This document shows, in pieces, positions 50,602 through 60,188 of a stretch of DNA of 64,000 nt. Origin of the DNA: Massilia mucilaginosa (GTDB lineage: Bacteria > Pseudomonadota > Gammaproteobacteria > Burkholderiales > Burkholderiaceae_D); NCBI RefSeq assembly GCF_011682145.1, contig NZ_WHJH01000024.1, positions 28,950 to 92,949 of the forward strand, written 5' to 3'. Positions within the stretch are counted from its first letter, which is position 1. Every line of letters starts with the position of its first letter. A program made the position numbers and the translations under genes. The notes beneath the pieces were generated by a model, which did not search any database, had not been told where the DNA came from, and saw only the letters and a program-made list of their open reading frames with translations.

Positions 50602-51504
50602 ATGACGGACATCATCGTCGCCTACGGCTGCGAGCTGCGCGACGCGAGCATCCACAAGGATCTGCTCGCCTTCCTGAACGCGCAGGCGACCTCGGCGGGT
50701 ACGGACAAGTGGACGTATCCGCAGACCTCGCCCAGCCACAACATTCATCTGACCTACACCAAGGCCGGATTCGCCGCAGCCCTGAACAAGCCGCACGCGG
50801 TCGTCATCTACGATGGCCACTCGCGCATCGGCCAAGGGCCGGTGTTCGGCCCATCCGGCTTGCCCAGGTGCCCGGGCAAGTCCGCGTATGCCGTCAATCC
50901 CTGGGCGGACAATTTCCGCATGGGCTACGATTTTGCCGAGATCGATTGCATCGGTGACATCATGCACCATGGCACCAACCCGACCGAGTTCAAATTGCCG
51001 TCCTCATCCAAAGGCGTGTTCGCCTCGAAGGACATGAACAAGATCCTCGAGCGGGCGATCGGGGCCGGGACAAAGTGCGGAACGCGCAATGCGTGGCGCC
51101 TGCTGTCGGCCTGCGTCCCCAAGGTGGCGGCGCAGGTCAACTGCCGTGGCGAGACGCCCCTGGCGAAGCGCCATTTCTGGCGAAGCCGCGCGCACGATCG
51201 CGAATTCGATACACTGGTCGCGGTGGGCGATGCAGACCTGCGCAAAAGCAAGCTGGCCTGCGAAGTGCTGTTCATGAACTCGTGCTCGAGCAAGCGTCAT
51301 TTTTTGGCCGCGCTACGCAGGCAAAAGGCGGCTGCCAAGTCGCACTGCGTGTTCTACGTGACGGCGGAAGTGTGCAGCGCCAACACCACCTTGACCTTCC
51401 TCAAAGCGGTGCTGGCCGGCACCAAGGTGGCCACCAGCGCGAAAGCCATATTGATCAAAATGAACGGCATGTCGGGCGCCGGCTTCATCAGCCTGGAAAA
51501 GTGA
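50602..51504 (+). CDS. Predicted caspase-fold protein with His/Cys dyad
   Basis: A 300-residue protein. Two short motifs fit the catalytic dyad of clan CD peptidases: A-V-V-I-Y-D-G-H73-S after a hydrophobic strand, and V-L-F-M-N-S-C228-S after a second strand. The strand-His and strand-Cys pattern with Gly-His and Ser-Cys-Ser matches caspase/gingipain-like domains. The insert between motifs (about 80-215) is rich in Cys and basic residues (FRMGYDFAEIDCIGD). There is no signal peptide. It lies 21 bases after the large unknown gene and 4 bases before the next caspase-fold gene. Peptidase activity is inferred, not shown. Confidence 0.6.
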   Translation: MTDIIVAYGCELRDASIHKDLLAFLNAQATSAGTDKWTYPQTSPSHNIHLTYTKAGFAAALNKPHAVVIYDGHSRIGQGPVFGPSGLPRCPGKSAYAVNPWADNFRMGYDFAEIDCIGDIMHHGTNPTEFKLPSSSKGVFASKDMNKILERAIGAGTKCGTRNAWRLLSACVPKVAAQVNCRGETPLAKRHFWRSRAHDREFDTLVAVGDADLRKSKLACEVLFMNSCSSKRHFLAALRRQKAAAKSHCVFYVTAEVCSANTTLTFLKAVLAGTKVATSAKAILIKMNGMSGAGFISLEK

Positions 51505-51508
51505 GCAT

Positions 51509-52816
51509 ATGGTACAAAGTCAAACTCCCAGCGTCCATGTCGAGCAGTTGATCCGTGGCGAGGCGGAAGCCATCGAGCGCGAGGAAACCGTGCTGGGCGA
51601 GCTGCTGCAGTCGCATCCTGAATGGGCTGAATCGGTACTGCCGTTCCTGGCGAGCGGCCAGGCGCCGCTGGTGGCGAACGCGCGGCGCCTGCTGACCATG
51701 TTCGACGAGCGGGCCCTGCTCACCATCGCCCGCGGCTACGAGGTGGACGATCCCACCGCGCGTTTCGAGATCCTCAACGTCCTGTGGGCACACCTGATCG
51801 GCATGACGCCGCGCGAGCGGCTATCCTGGCTCGAAGCGCTCGCAGTTTATCTGCTGCGAGGCCTGGACGACGCCCGTTTTCCGGCACGCTACCTGGCCGA
51901 GCCGGAGCTGGTCGAGATGGGCACTGTGCATCGCGTCTGCGACGAAACCTATCTGTTCCTTAACCGGCTGCTCGATTCCGAGTTCGACGACAGCGGCTTC
52001 GCGCGCATGGAAGCCGAGGCGCGCGACCCGGTGGTCAAGCAATTCGGGCGCCGGGCGCCCATGCTGCTTGCCTCCCCTGCCGCGAAGGCGCGCCAGCCGA
52101 GCGCGCTGGCCGAGCTCACTTTCGTCGCCAGCTTCACCAGCGAGTTCGCCACCCAGACTGCGCAGTTCGAACGCGACCAGGCCAAGGCGGGGCAATGGGC
52201 GCCCGCGCTCAAGGATTTTCTCGCCGTGGCGGTGGTGGATACGCCGCAGCCGGGCAAGGCGATCTTCGAGGTATCCGGCTTCATGGAGATGCTGGGGGCC
52301 ATTCTGTTCGTCAATCCGTCCAAGCCGAAGACCTCGGCCTTTCGCCCGGCGCAGTCCGTCAAGCGCGTCAATATCATCACCCACGGCAATCCCGGCCTGA
52401 TCGCGCTCTCGGGCAGCGTCGACAAGACGGGCGCGGTGAAGCTGGCCACGCATCCATCCGCGGGACCGGACCTGCAGGGTCCGATCGATGTGGCTGCGGT
52501 ACAGATGGCCAACAATCCGGGCCTGTACCTCGATAATGGCGAAGCGCTGGTGCAGTCGCTGCGCGACCGCTTCGCGCCGGATGCCGAGATTTTCCTGATT
52601 GCGTGTAACAGCGCGAGCGGCACCGCCCTGCCGCTGATGCAGGACTTGAAGGGCCTCTTCAAGGTGACGATCAGGGCATACAGCAAGGAGATCGCCTACT
52701 GCCCGACGCTCGACGCTACCCACATCATCGACCGCGCCCTCACCACCACCACCAACTGCAACGACGGCAGCGCGCAGCGCGGGTACAAGCACCTCAAACC
52801 CGACAGGAGCGTGTGA
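51509..52816 (+). CDS. Second predicted caspase-fold protein
   Basis: A 435-residue protein. The N-terminal 240 residues are helical (ERLSWLEALAVYLLRGLDDA and similar) without a recognised domain. The C-terminal part contains R-V-N-I-I-T-H292-G-N-P-G and I-F-L-I-A-C366-N-S-A-S, the strand-His-Gly and strand-Cys pattern of CHAT/gingipain-like caspase folds, and LDNGEALVQSLRDRFAPDAE between them. It differs clearly from the preceding gene, so this is not a simple duplication. The frame starts 4 bases after the preceding stop. Helical domains in front of a caspase unit often serve for recruitment. Confidence 0.6.
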   Translation: MVQSQTPSVHVEQLIRGEAEAIEREETVLGELLQSHPEWAESVLPFLASGQAPLVANARRLLTMFDERALLTIARGYEVDDPTARFEILNVLWAHLIGMTPRERLSWLEALAVYLLRGLDDARFPARYLAEPELVEMGTVHRVCDETYLFLNRLLDSEFDDSGFARMEAEARDPVVKQFGRRAPMLLASPAAKARQPSALAELTFVASFTSEFATQTAQFERDQAKAGQWAPALKDFLAVAVVDTPQPGKAIFEVSGFMEMLGAILFVNPSKPKTSAFRPAQSVKRVNIITHGNPGLIALSGSVDKTGAVKLATHPSAGPDLQGPIDVAAVQMANNPGLYLDNGEALVQSLRDRFAPDAEIFLIACNSASGTALPLMQDLKGLFKVTIRAYSKEIAYCPTLDATHIIDRALTTTTNCNDGSAQRGYKHLKPDRSV

Positions 52817-52853
52817 GTCACCCTGGCCGACGGCGCTCGATCTTGGCCGCGCG

Positions 52854-53966
52854 TCAGCCGGGCAAGGCGCTGCAACTGCTGCGCGGCGGCAGTTGCGTCT
52901 GGCCGACCGTCCAGTAAGTTGGGTAGGCTTTCCAGGCGGCGCCCTGGCGCGCCGGCTTTCCGTTGACGAACAGGTTCTTTACGTCGTTCAGCAGCGGCAA
53001 GGTCGATGCAACGTAGGTATGCGCTGGAAAATCTTCGGGAATGAAGGAGACGATGCTGTCGATGTCCTTGACTTCAGCCTGCGGTTTGTTGCCGCAGCCG
53101 ACGCGCGGGTAAAAATGCACGTCCTGCGATAGTTGCATGGCAAAGTCGAACGGCGATAAATACACGGTGGTGCGCTCGGCGACTTTGAGGTAATTCTGCC
53201 CGTAGTGTATAAAGACGTCGCGGTCGACATCGGGTGCGGCGAGGATGATCTGGCCGAACGGCTTCTTTTCGCCGGGAAGTACCTGCATGCGCGAGATGAC
53301 GCGCAGCAGCGGGCGATTGCCCATGCTGTGCGCGATGATGTGCACTTTTCTCCCGCCCGCCGTCGCGCGCACCGTTTTCAAAAACGCTTCGAGGTGAATC
53401 TCGCTGGCGTCGGCGGTGGCTTCATCGTGCGTATATTTACGATAATTCTTGTTGGCGGCCCACGAAAAAAACATCATGTTATTCGGTGGGACATTCAGGT
53501 CGAAACCGAGTTGCGCGGCCCTGAGCGCGGCGTCTTCGAACGAATTGTTGTAGCCGTGGATGAAAACCAGCAGGTAGCCGCTTTCCGGATTGGCGGCAGC
53601 GCCCAGCTGGCTTTTGGCGAGCGCCATGAAACTGCCCTGGCTGTGGACTTCGATATTGCCCTGGGCAATGGCCAGGCGCGTATCCCGCGTGGAAAAAATG
53701 CCGTTCTCACCCAGGGAACCAGTCATTCGCCCCTTCGGAATGGTGACGATCACCCGGCCGTAATGCACGCCGGCGGCGCGCTGGTCCAGGTAAGCCGTTC
53801 TTGCGCTATTGGGCATGCGCGAGGTTCCATAAAGAACCGGGTACTTGACTTCCTTGTCGGTATAGGCGGCCTTGACTTCCGGGATTGGCGGCGGCCGGTG
53901 CGACTCAGGCATGGCGCACGATGCCAGCAGCAAGGAGACGACGATCAGCGCGACAGCACGTTTCAT
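52854..53966 (-). CDS. Alpha/beta-hydrolase lipoprotein (DUF900 type)
   Basis: A 370-residue lipoprotein: signal LIVVSLLLASCAMPES gives a lipidated Cys near residue 17. The hydrolase fold shows LLVFIHGYNNSFEDAA (oxyanion region HGYNN), a catalytic nucleophile in VHIIAHSMGNRPLL, and the strand/Asp segment LAAPDVDRDVF. Members of this group are usually uncharacterised envelope esterases. It converges with the caspase operon, with 37 bases between stops, and is not obviously part of it. Confidence 0.82.
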   Translation of the reverse strand: MKRAVALIVVSLLLASCAMPESHRPPPIPEVKAAYTDKEVKYPVLYGTSRMPNSARTAYLDQRAAGVHYGRVIVTIPKGRMTGSLGENGIFSTRDTRLAIAQGNIEVHSQGSFMALAKSQLGAAANPESGYLLVFIHGYNNSFEDAALRAAQLGFDLNVPPNNMMFFSWAANKNYRKYTHDEATADASEIHLEAFLKTVRATAGGRKVHIIAHSMGNRPLLRVISRMQVLPGEKKPFGQIILAAPDVDRDVFIHYGQNYLKVAERTTVYLSPFDFAMQLSQDVHFYPRVGCGNKPQAEVKDIDSIVSFIPEDFPAHTYVASTLPLLNDVKNLFVNGKPARQGAAWKAYPTYWTVGQTQLPPRSSCSALPG

Positions 53967-54141
53967 GGAGGGCCTGTTAAGCGGGTGTTGGCGACTGCGC
54001 AGGAGTTGCCTGGCTTTGCCCGGAAAAGGAATCAGGACAGTTAACGGCACGAGTTCGACAAGGCCGGAAGATCGGCATCCGCCGACGCGATGCCGGCGGA
54101 TGCAGTCGGTTTGGCGATGCGCAGCACCGCCGCCGAGGTCC

Positions 54142-54717
54142 TTACACGTTGACGCCGAAGGACGATGCCAGTGGGCCGAGGCCGCCGTTGAAGCCCTGGC
54201 CAACCGCGCGGAATTTCCAGTCGCCGGAATGACGGTAGATTTCGCCGAAAATCATGGCCGCTTCGGTCGAGCCGTCTTCGGACAGATCGAAACGCGCGAT
54301 TTCGCTATCGTTCGCGGCGTTGACGCAGCGGATGAAGGCGTTCGACACCATGCCGAAGTTTTGCTTGCGCGCCGGTGCGTCGTGAATGGTGACGCAGACC
54401 GAAATTTTTTCGACATCGGCCGGTACGCGGCTCAGATCGACAGTGAGGCTCTCGTCGTCGCCGTCGCCGTCGCCGGTACGGTTGTCGCCGGAGTGAACCA
54501 CGCTGCCATCAACCGATTTAAGGTTGTTGTAGAAGATCATGTCGGTGTCGGCGCGGACTTTGCCGTCGGACTTCAGCATGAATACGGTGCCGTCGAGGTC
54601 GAACTCGACGCCGCTGGTGGAGCGGGCATCCCAGCCCAGACCGATTACCATTTTCGTCAGGCCGGGCGCTTCCTTGCTCAGGTTGACGTTGCCACCCTTG
54701 GTCAGACTAATTGCCAT
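54142..54717 (-). CDS. terD: TerD-family protein
   Basis: A 191-residue protein with the TerD calcium-binding fold: [100 protein letters not shown] and [20 protein letters not shown]. The acidic loops DxDxD are the Ca2+ sites. TerD proteins act with TerC, TerB and VWA partners in tellurite, phage and stress resistance. Here it stands alone, although a TerC-CBS gene is 36 kb away and a VWA-pseudokinase operon 8 kb away. Confidence 0.93.
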   Translation of the reverse strand: MAISLTKGGNVNLSKEAPGLTKMVIGLGWDARSTSGVEFDLDGTVFMLKSDGKVRADTDMIFYNNLKSVDGSVVHSGDNRTGDGDGDDESLTVDLSRVPADVEKISVCVTIHDAPARKQNFGMVSNAFIRCVNAANDSEIARFDLSEDGSTEAAMIFGEIYRHSGDWKFRAVGQGFNGGLGPLASSFGVNV

Positions 54718-54818
54718 CTTCAATTCTCCTGTTTTAATGACTGCACGAGCCGTCATTATAGGGGCTGTGCGCGCACATGACAGGAGGCGCTGGCAAAAAA
54801 GTCAAGGTGCGCCGCCGC

Positions 54819-56864
54819 TTACTGCGCTTTCAGGTAGTCGAGCAGGTCGAGGCGCTCGTCTTTGGTGAGCGGCTGCAGCGTTTGCGCGCCGTCGACGCGG
54901 ACCACGGTGCCGTATTCGTGGCCGGCGTTGCTGTTGCCGGCAAGCGCGGTGTCGAACAGGAAGCCGTCGTAGCCGTCGCTCCTCAGTCCCACTTTGACCG
55001 GATCGAATTCGCGCGAGCCGGTGCGAAAGCTGGCCGGCCGGCATTCGGCCTGTTTGTCGCCGGCCGCGCATTGCGCAGGCAGCAGCAAGTCGTACAAGGT
55101 CGGCACCGAGCCGTTGTGCAGGTACGGCGAGGTGGCCCAGATGCCGTTCAGCGCGCGACCCTTGTAGGCGCGTAAGGACGCGTACGGGTCGATGGTGGTG
55201 TCGATGGTGTAGTTGCCCTGCTTGTTGGAGGGCTTGATCTCGTTGCTGGAGTAGGCCTTGGACATGTTGTTCAGCCATTCGGCCCAGCGCTGCACGAACG
55301 ACTTGTCGGGATCGCGCGTTTCGAGCACGTTCATGGTGGCCTTGGTCAGCAGCGCGGCAATCGGCGCTTTCTTGTCGAGCAGGATATTGCCGACGTTGGC
55401 GCCAACGTACTCATTGCGCAGGATGCCGGAGTAGCCCAGGTACTTGACGCTGTTGTCGGCCATGGCGGGATCGGTGCCGACTTCGTCGAGCCCGGACATG
55501 TGGGCGACGATGCGGCGCGCCGGCGAGCTGCGCTCGATGCTGGCGTGGCAGCTGACGCAGTGCTGGTTGAACAGGCGCTCGCCGCGCAATACCCGCGCCG
55601 GGTCGATCGAGGCGGCGCCGAATACCTCGCGCGGCCACTGGGGCGATTGCAGCGAAGCGAGATGGTTCTCGATCAGACGCAGGTTTTCCACGTTGACCGA
55701 GGAGTCGAAGCGCAGCGCCTGTTGTTTGAAACCCTTCCCGGCCAGCAGCGAACCGAGCGAATAGTCGGTGGTTTCGTGCCAGTTGAGGGTGCCAAAGACG
55801 CCGATCACCTCGCCGGCGTTGCGGCCCAGCGGGCCGAGGCCGGCGTTGTTGCCCAAGCCGTTCCACTGGACCACGTCGTGCTGGGGCACATCCCACAGGA
55901 AGGGGTAGCTGACGGGGGCGTCGGCGTCGATGAACAGCTCGCCCCGGAGCCAGTCGATGTCGTCCTGGGTCTTGGCCAGACGCGTGATGACCTGGTCGCG
56001 CTGGGTCGAACTGAGGGTGGCGCCGACCCCGGCCAGCGCCTCGCTGATCTGCGCAGGCGTGTATTTGTTGCGCAGGACCGCTTCGAGCTGGGTGCGGTTG
56101 AGCAGGTGTTCGAGGGTGCGGTTGTAGATGCGGCCGAACGCGTCCAGGCGCGCGTAGCCATAGTCGGTCGGGCTATGGTTGATGACGTTGTAGCTGACCA
56201 GGCGCTGGGTATAGACGCGGATGTCGTCGATCACCTCGGCCGCGCTGGCGTAGGCGCCGCGCGCCAGCACTTCCTTGACGAAGCGCTGCTGCACCGCCGG
56301 CTCGTCGCGCACCGCCTTCATCGACGCGGTCAGGGATGTGAGGAAGCCCACCATGTCGGCGCCGCCCGGTCCGCCGTCGATGCGCAGCGCCAGGCCGCGG
56401 TAATTGATCTGCGCCGTGTGGCAGGCGGCGCAGGTCAGGCCGATATAGTCCTTCTTCAGATAGCCGTCCTTGACGAAGCCGACCGGCAGCGCGTCCGGAT
56501 TGGATGCCGTGGCGCGTTGCGGGAGGTAGCGGAAGCGGTTCATGTGCTCGTTCGCACGGAACAGGCTGGTGGCGCCCGGCTGTTCGAGCACCATGAAAAA
56601 GTCGTACGGCAGCAGGTTCGATCCTTGGGTCGTGGTGTAGAACCACAGGCTGTCCTCGGGCTTCCAGTTCTGGTCGAGATAGGCCACTTTGGTGAAGCTG
56701 TCGCCGAACAGGTCGGCGGAGACCAGGGCGGCGCCGCGCCCGGGGTCGTTGTCGGACTTGTCCTGGTGGTGGAACAGGGCCACGATCAGCGGCGGCAGGA
56801 CCAGCACCAGGATCAGAAGGAGGACGATGGCAAGCAGCCAGTGCTTGCGTAAGCGGCGAAGCAT
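54819..56864 (-). CDS. Di-haem cytochrome c peroxidase-like protein (RoxA-like)
   Basis: A 681-residue protein with an N-terminal membrane anchor or signal (residues 8-32) and two haem c sites, TCAACHTAQINY near residue 144 and HCVSCHASIERS near residue 435. Long intervening regions with FLWDVPQHDVVQWNGLGNNA and ATSPYLHNGSVPTLYDLL place it in the MauG/RoxA-like di-haem group rather than the short periplasmic CCP. RoxA-type enzymes oxidise rubber or lipids; a peroxidase role is equally possible. It stands alone upstream of the TerD gene. Confidence 0.8.
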   Translation of the reverse strand: MLRRLRKHWLLAIVLLLILVLVLPPLIVALFHHQDKSDNDPGRGAALVSADLFGDSFTKVAYLDQNWKPEDSLWFYTTTQGSNLLPYDFFMVLEQPGATSLFRANEHMNRFRYLPQRATASNPDALPVGFVKDGYLKKDYIGLTCAACHTAQINYRGLALRIDGGPGGADMVGFLTSLTASMKAVRDEPAVQQRFVKEVLARGAYASAAEVIDDIRVYTQRLVSYNVINHSPTDYGYARLDAFGRIYNRTLEHLLNRTQLEAVLRNKYTPAQISEALAGVGATLSSTQRDQVITRLAKTQDDIDWLRGELFIDADAPVSYPFLWDVPQHDVVQWNGLGNNAGLGPLGRNAGEVIGVFGTLNWHETTDYSLGSLLAGKGFKQQALRFDSSVNVENLRLIENHLASLQSPQWPREVFGAASIDPARVLRGERLFNQHCVSCHASIERSSPARRIVAHMSGLDEVGTDPAMADNSVKYLGYSGILRNEYVGANVGNILLDKKAPIAALLTKATMNVLETRDPDKSFVQRWAEWLNNMSKAYSSNEIKPSNKQGNYTIDTTIDPYASLRAYKGRALNGIWATSPYLHNGSVPTLYDLLLPAQCAAGDKQAECRPASFRTGSREFDPVKVGLRSDGYDGFLFDTALAGNSNAGHEYGTVVRVDGAQTLQPLTKDERLDLLDYLKAQ

Positions 56865-56992
56865 GATCGAGTACCCCCAGCGTGATTGGTGTGCATACTG
56901 AGCGAGTGCCTGTTCATGGTACGCCCGGCAGACGGGCGCTGCAATACTGTCGAAACGACCAGATTGAAATATTCCCCGCTATGTGCACACCG

Positions 56993-57997
56993 TCACTTGC
57001 GCTGCGTGGCGCGCAGCAAGGTCCCGGCGGCGTTGTCTTCGAAGCGGCCGGCTTCTTCGATATAGCCTTGCACCGTGCCGTCGTGGCGCCAGCCGCCCTG
57101 CCGTTTGATGTCGCGGAAATTGGCGCCGGCGCGGTGCGCGCTGGTGGCCATGCCGCGCCGCAGGCTGTGGCTGGACAGGTCGGGCACGTAATCGAGGCCG
57201 GCCAGGCGCGCGCACTGTTCGAGGATGGTGTTGACGCTGCCTTCGTGCAGGGCGGCGCCGGACACCTCGCCCCATTTGCTGATCGGACGGAACAGCGGGC
57301 CGTCCGCAATGCCGGCGGCGGCCAGCCAGCGCCGCAGCGCAGTGGCCGGGCAGCAGGCGCCGTCGCCGTAGGGAATCGCCTTGACGATGCCCTCCCCCAT
57401 CTGGTCGGTCTTCGAGCGCGGCAGGGTGATGGTCAGGCCTTCGGTTTGCCAGCCGAGGTGGCTTACTTCAATGGCGACCAGCTCGCTGCGGCGCAAGCCG
57501 CCGAAAAATCCGATTTGCAGCAAGGCGTTGTCGCGCGCGGCCTTGAGCGTTGCCAGGCTGGCGAGCTGGCCGACGATGCGTTCGAGGTCTTCGAGCGGCA
57601 GCGCCTTGGCTTTCTTTTTGGGCTTGCCGTTGGTGCGCGCAATACCGGCCAGGGTCTTGCGCACCGTGGGCGTGGACGCCGGATCGGTAAAGCCCTGATG
57701 CACGTGCCACTGGGACAGCGCGGTCAGGCGCAGCGCCAGGGTGCGCGGATTGAGCGACGCGGCAAACGCCAGCAGGTAGCGAATCATGCTCGGCTCGTCG
57801 GCGGGCAAGACGCCGCCCCAGGTGAGGTAATGCTTGATGGCCGAGCGGTAGGCGCGGCGCGTGTTGTCGGAGGTTGCGGCGGCAAGGAAGGCGCGGTGCT
57901 GCGCGTTCAGCTCGGCATCCAAGGGCGTAACGGCGTTACGCGGGGGCGTTACGGCACCGGCGGACACTGCTGGAACTGAGACCAATTCATCAGGCAT
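56993..57997 (-). CDS. Tyrosine recombinase, complete
   Basis: A 334-residue XerC/integrase-like recombinase. The core-binding domain covers about residues 35-115 (SDNTRRAYRSAIKHYLTWGG). Catalytic residues: R169 (GLRRSELV), K196 (PRSKTDQ), H277-x-x-R280 (SHSLRRG), W303 in the His position (GGWRH) and Y312 (GTVQGYI). Replacement of the second His by Trp is seen in some active family members. The 5' end contains a perfect palindrome, GCGTAACGGCGTTACGC, inside the coding sequence. A 106-base copy of this 5' end recurs 2.3 kb upstream, beyond the sulfatase gene. Confidence 0.88.
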   Translation of the reverse strand: MPDELVSVPAVSAGAVTPPRNAVTPLDAELNAQHRAFLAAATSDNTRRAYRSAIKHYLTWGGVLPADEPSMIRYLLAFAASLNPRTLALRLTALSQWHVHQGFTDPASTPTVRKTLAGIARTNGKPKKKAKALPLEDLERIVGQLASLATLKAARDNALLQIGFFGGLRRSELVAIEVSHLGWQTEGLTITLPRSKTDQMGEGIVKAIPYGDGACCPATALRRWLAAAGIADGPLFRPISKWGEVSGAALHEGSVNTILEQCARLAGLDYVPDLSSHSLRRGMATSAHRAGANFRDIKRQGGWRHDGTVQGYIEEAGRFEDNAAGTLLRATQRK

Positions 57998-58018
57998 GGC
58001 AAGACGCGGGAAAACGCG
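57913..58018. repeat. Direct repeat, copy A (within the recombinase 5' end)
   Basis: About 106 bases at 57913-58018 match 60259-60364 with roughly 85-90 percent identity and no length change. Both copies contain GCGTAACGGCGTTACGC (57926-57942 here). The copies are 2346 bases apart and bracket the sulfatase gene. Confidence 0.85.
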
Positions 58019-58117
58019 ATGTGTCAGGGGCGAGCAGGAAACAGGCTGCGGGGGCAGCCCTGGAAATCGGGACGGTCATGAAAACCGGCCATAGCGTAAC
58101 AAAGAACTGGTTCATGT

Positions 58118-60109
58118 TCAGGGCGGGAGCCGGTAGCGCTGTTCACGATAGAGCAAGGACGGCAGCATGACATGCGCCATTGCACGGTCGACCTGCGCCG
58201 GCGTTGGCGCGGCCGTTCCGATCCGCAAGTCGCCCTTGGCAGCGTCATATTGCCCAAGAAGCGCTGGCTGGCCCGGTCGCAGGATGGTGGCTGCGCCATC
58301 CTCGACCCAGGCGAAGTAATTGTCGAACTGGAGCAGCGCTCGCCCGGGCGTGCTGCTGTCCAGCGCCAGATCGCGGCCGATCATCGGGTGTTCGCTGGTC
58401 ACCCCCATCAACGATAGCAGGGTTGGCCCCAGATCGATCTGACTGGCAATGGTGGTGATATTTTGTTGCTTCATGTCCGCGCCCAGAATCAGACCGGGAA
58501 TATGGAATTTCTTTATCGGGACCAAGGAGTCGCCGTAGACCCGATTGTCGTGGTCAGCGACGATCAGGAACAGCGTGTCCTTCCAGTACGCCTCCTTTTT
58601 CGCCGCCCGGATAAATTTTCCCAAGGCATAGTCGGCGTATTTGACGGCGTTGTTGACTGTCTGCTTGTTCGGTTCGTGCAGTGCGATCTTCCCATCCGGG
58701 AACTCGAACGGCTCATGGTTCGACGAGGTAAAAATCAGGCTGAAAAACGGCTTGCCCTGGGTATGCAGTTGCTGCAGTCGTTCCAAGGACTTATCGAACA
58801 GGTCTTCGTCGGAAGCACCCCAGCTACCTTCGAAGCGAGGGCGCATATCGCGCCGGTCAACCACCTTCTGGAACCCGTTGCCGGTGAAAAAGCTGCGCAT
58901 GTTATCGAAATGCGCTTCGCCGCCATAGACGAATTCGGTGTGGTATCCCTGCTTACCCAAGCCCAAGGCGAGGGTGTAAAAATTTTGCTGAGCCAGCGAT
59001 AGCTTGACAACGCTGCGCGCGGGGGTGGGCGGGTAGCCGGCGACGACCGCCTCGATGCCACGCACCGATCTGGTGCCGGTTGCATACAGGTTGTCGAACC
59101 ACCAGCCGTCCTGCTTGAGCTTTTCGAGTTCGGGCGTCACTGGCACGCCGCCCAGCGATTCGACAAAGGTCGCACCCAGACTCTCTTCCAGCACGATCAC
59201 CAGGTTGAGCGGCCGCGCGCGTTGCCGCACCGGGGTTTGCCGGTGCAACGTTGGAAGTTCGCTTGACGTGAACTGGTAGGTTTTCAGCCACGGCGCTGCC
59301 TTGACTTGGGCAAACACCTGATCGCGTGCGAATTTTCCGTAAATCTCGGACGAGTTGGCTTCTTTGCGTAGCGAATAGACCGCATCAAGCACCGACCACG
59401 GGGAATTGATGATCAATGAGTTGACCAGGGCGTCACCGCTGAGAGCGAACATCGCCGGATTGGCCGGACGGTGCGCGGTTGTGGAGCGTATTTGAAATGC
59501 CACCAACAACAAGACCAGCGGCCAACTCAGCAGCAGGCGCTTGGCTGGCCAGGGTGTGGCGCGTGCCGATGAGGCCACGAATACCCTGTTCAACACAAAT
59601 CCCAGCACGACTGTCCCGAACAAACTCAACAGCGTTGCAAGCCGAAAGCCGTTCCAAAGAGTAGCAAACACCTCGGCGGGGTAAGACAGATATTCGACGA
59701 AAAGGCGGTTTGGCCGCACGTCGAACTGCATGATGAATTGCGGGGTGGCCAGCTCCATGAAGACGATGAAGGTCAAGGCGGCGCTAGCCCACCATGCGGT
59801 CCCGCTATTCCACCACTTTTGCACGGGTCGAAAAGCGGACAGTGGCGCGAGTGCCAAGGGAACGAGCAGCAAATATCCCAGCAAGATCAGGTCGGCGCGT
59901 ATGCCCTGGACGAACGTGCTGACAACAATCGCTGCGCCCGACACGCGGTCCCATTGCCAGATCACGAGCGCAAGCCGGGACGCCGACAGTATCACCAGGC
60001 CGGCCAGTAGCAGGTGAACAAGCGTCAGGTACTGCCCAGTCCATCGAAAGCGATGCGCGAACCATTTTGAGTAGCTTTCAAAAAACCGGGCAATCGCAAA
60101 TCTTGTCAT
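58118..60109 (-). CDS. LTA-synthase-family sulfatase (phosphoglycerol transferase type)
   Basis: A 663-residue protein with five N-terminal membrane helices (about residues 25-195) and an extracytoplasmic sulfatase-fold domain. That domain has LNLVIVLEESLGATFV (metal-binding Glu), LYATGTRSVRGIEAVVAGYP (nucleophile Thr), LIFTSSNHEPFEFP and FLIVADHDNRVYG (metal Asp/His). This is the LtaS/OpgB-like architecture that transfers phosphoglycerol or phosphoethanolamine to envelope glycans. It is enclosed by the 106-base repeats and lies between a recombinase and its remnant, so it may be cargo of a small mobile unit. Confidence 0.87.
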   Translation of the reverse strand: MTRFAIARFFESYSKWFAHRFRWTGQYLTLVHLLLAGLVILSASRLALVIWQWDRVSGAAIVVSTFVQGIRADLILLGYLLLVPLALAPLSAFRPVQKWWNSGTAWWASAALTFIVFMELATPQFIMQFDVRPNRLFVEYLSYPAEVFATLWNGFRLATLLSLFGTVVLGFVLNRVFVASSARATPWPAKRLLLSWPLVLLLVAFQIRSTTAHRPANPAMFALSGDALVNSLIINSPWSVLDAVYSLRKEANSSEIYGKFARDQVFAQVKAAPWLKTYQFTSSELPTLHRQTPVRQRARPLNLVIVLEESLGATFVESLGGVPVTPELEKLKQDGWWFDNLYATGTRSVRGIEAVVAGYPPTPARSVVKLSLAQQNFYTLALGLGKQGYHTEFVYGGEAHFDNMRSFFTGNGFQKVVDRRDMRPRFEGSWGASDEDLFDKSLERLQQLHTQGKPFFSLIFTSSNHEPFEFPDGKIALHEPNKQTVNNAVKYADYALGKFIRAAKKEAYWKDTLFLIVADHDNRVYGDSLVPIKKFHIPGLILGADMKQQNITTIASQIDLGPTLLSLMGVTSEHPMIGRDLALDSSTPGRALLQFDNYFAWVEDGAATILRPGQPALLGQYDAAKGDLRIGTAAPTPAQVDRAMAHVMLPSLLYREQRYRLPP

Positions 60110-60188
60110 TGTTATTCTTTGTGGGTAAGTTGGCCAGGCGCCCGAGGCGCGGCTAAAACGGGTCGCCGCAACAATACGCTATGTTGCG

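Noticed and set aside
48121..50970. A 949-codon minus-strand frame opposite the caspase-operon first gene
   Set aside because: No domain, no start signal, and the plus strand has an AAGGAG site and tight operon spacing.
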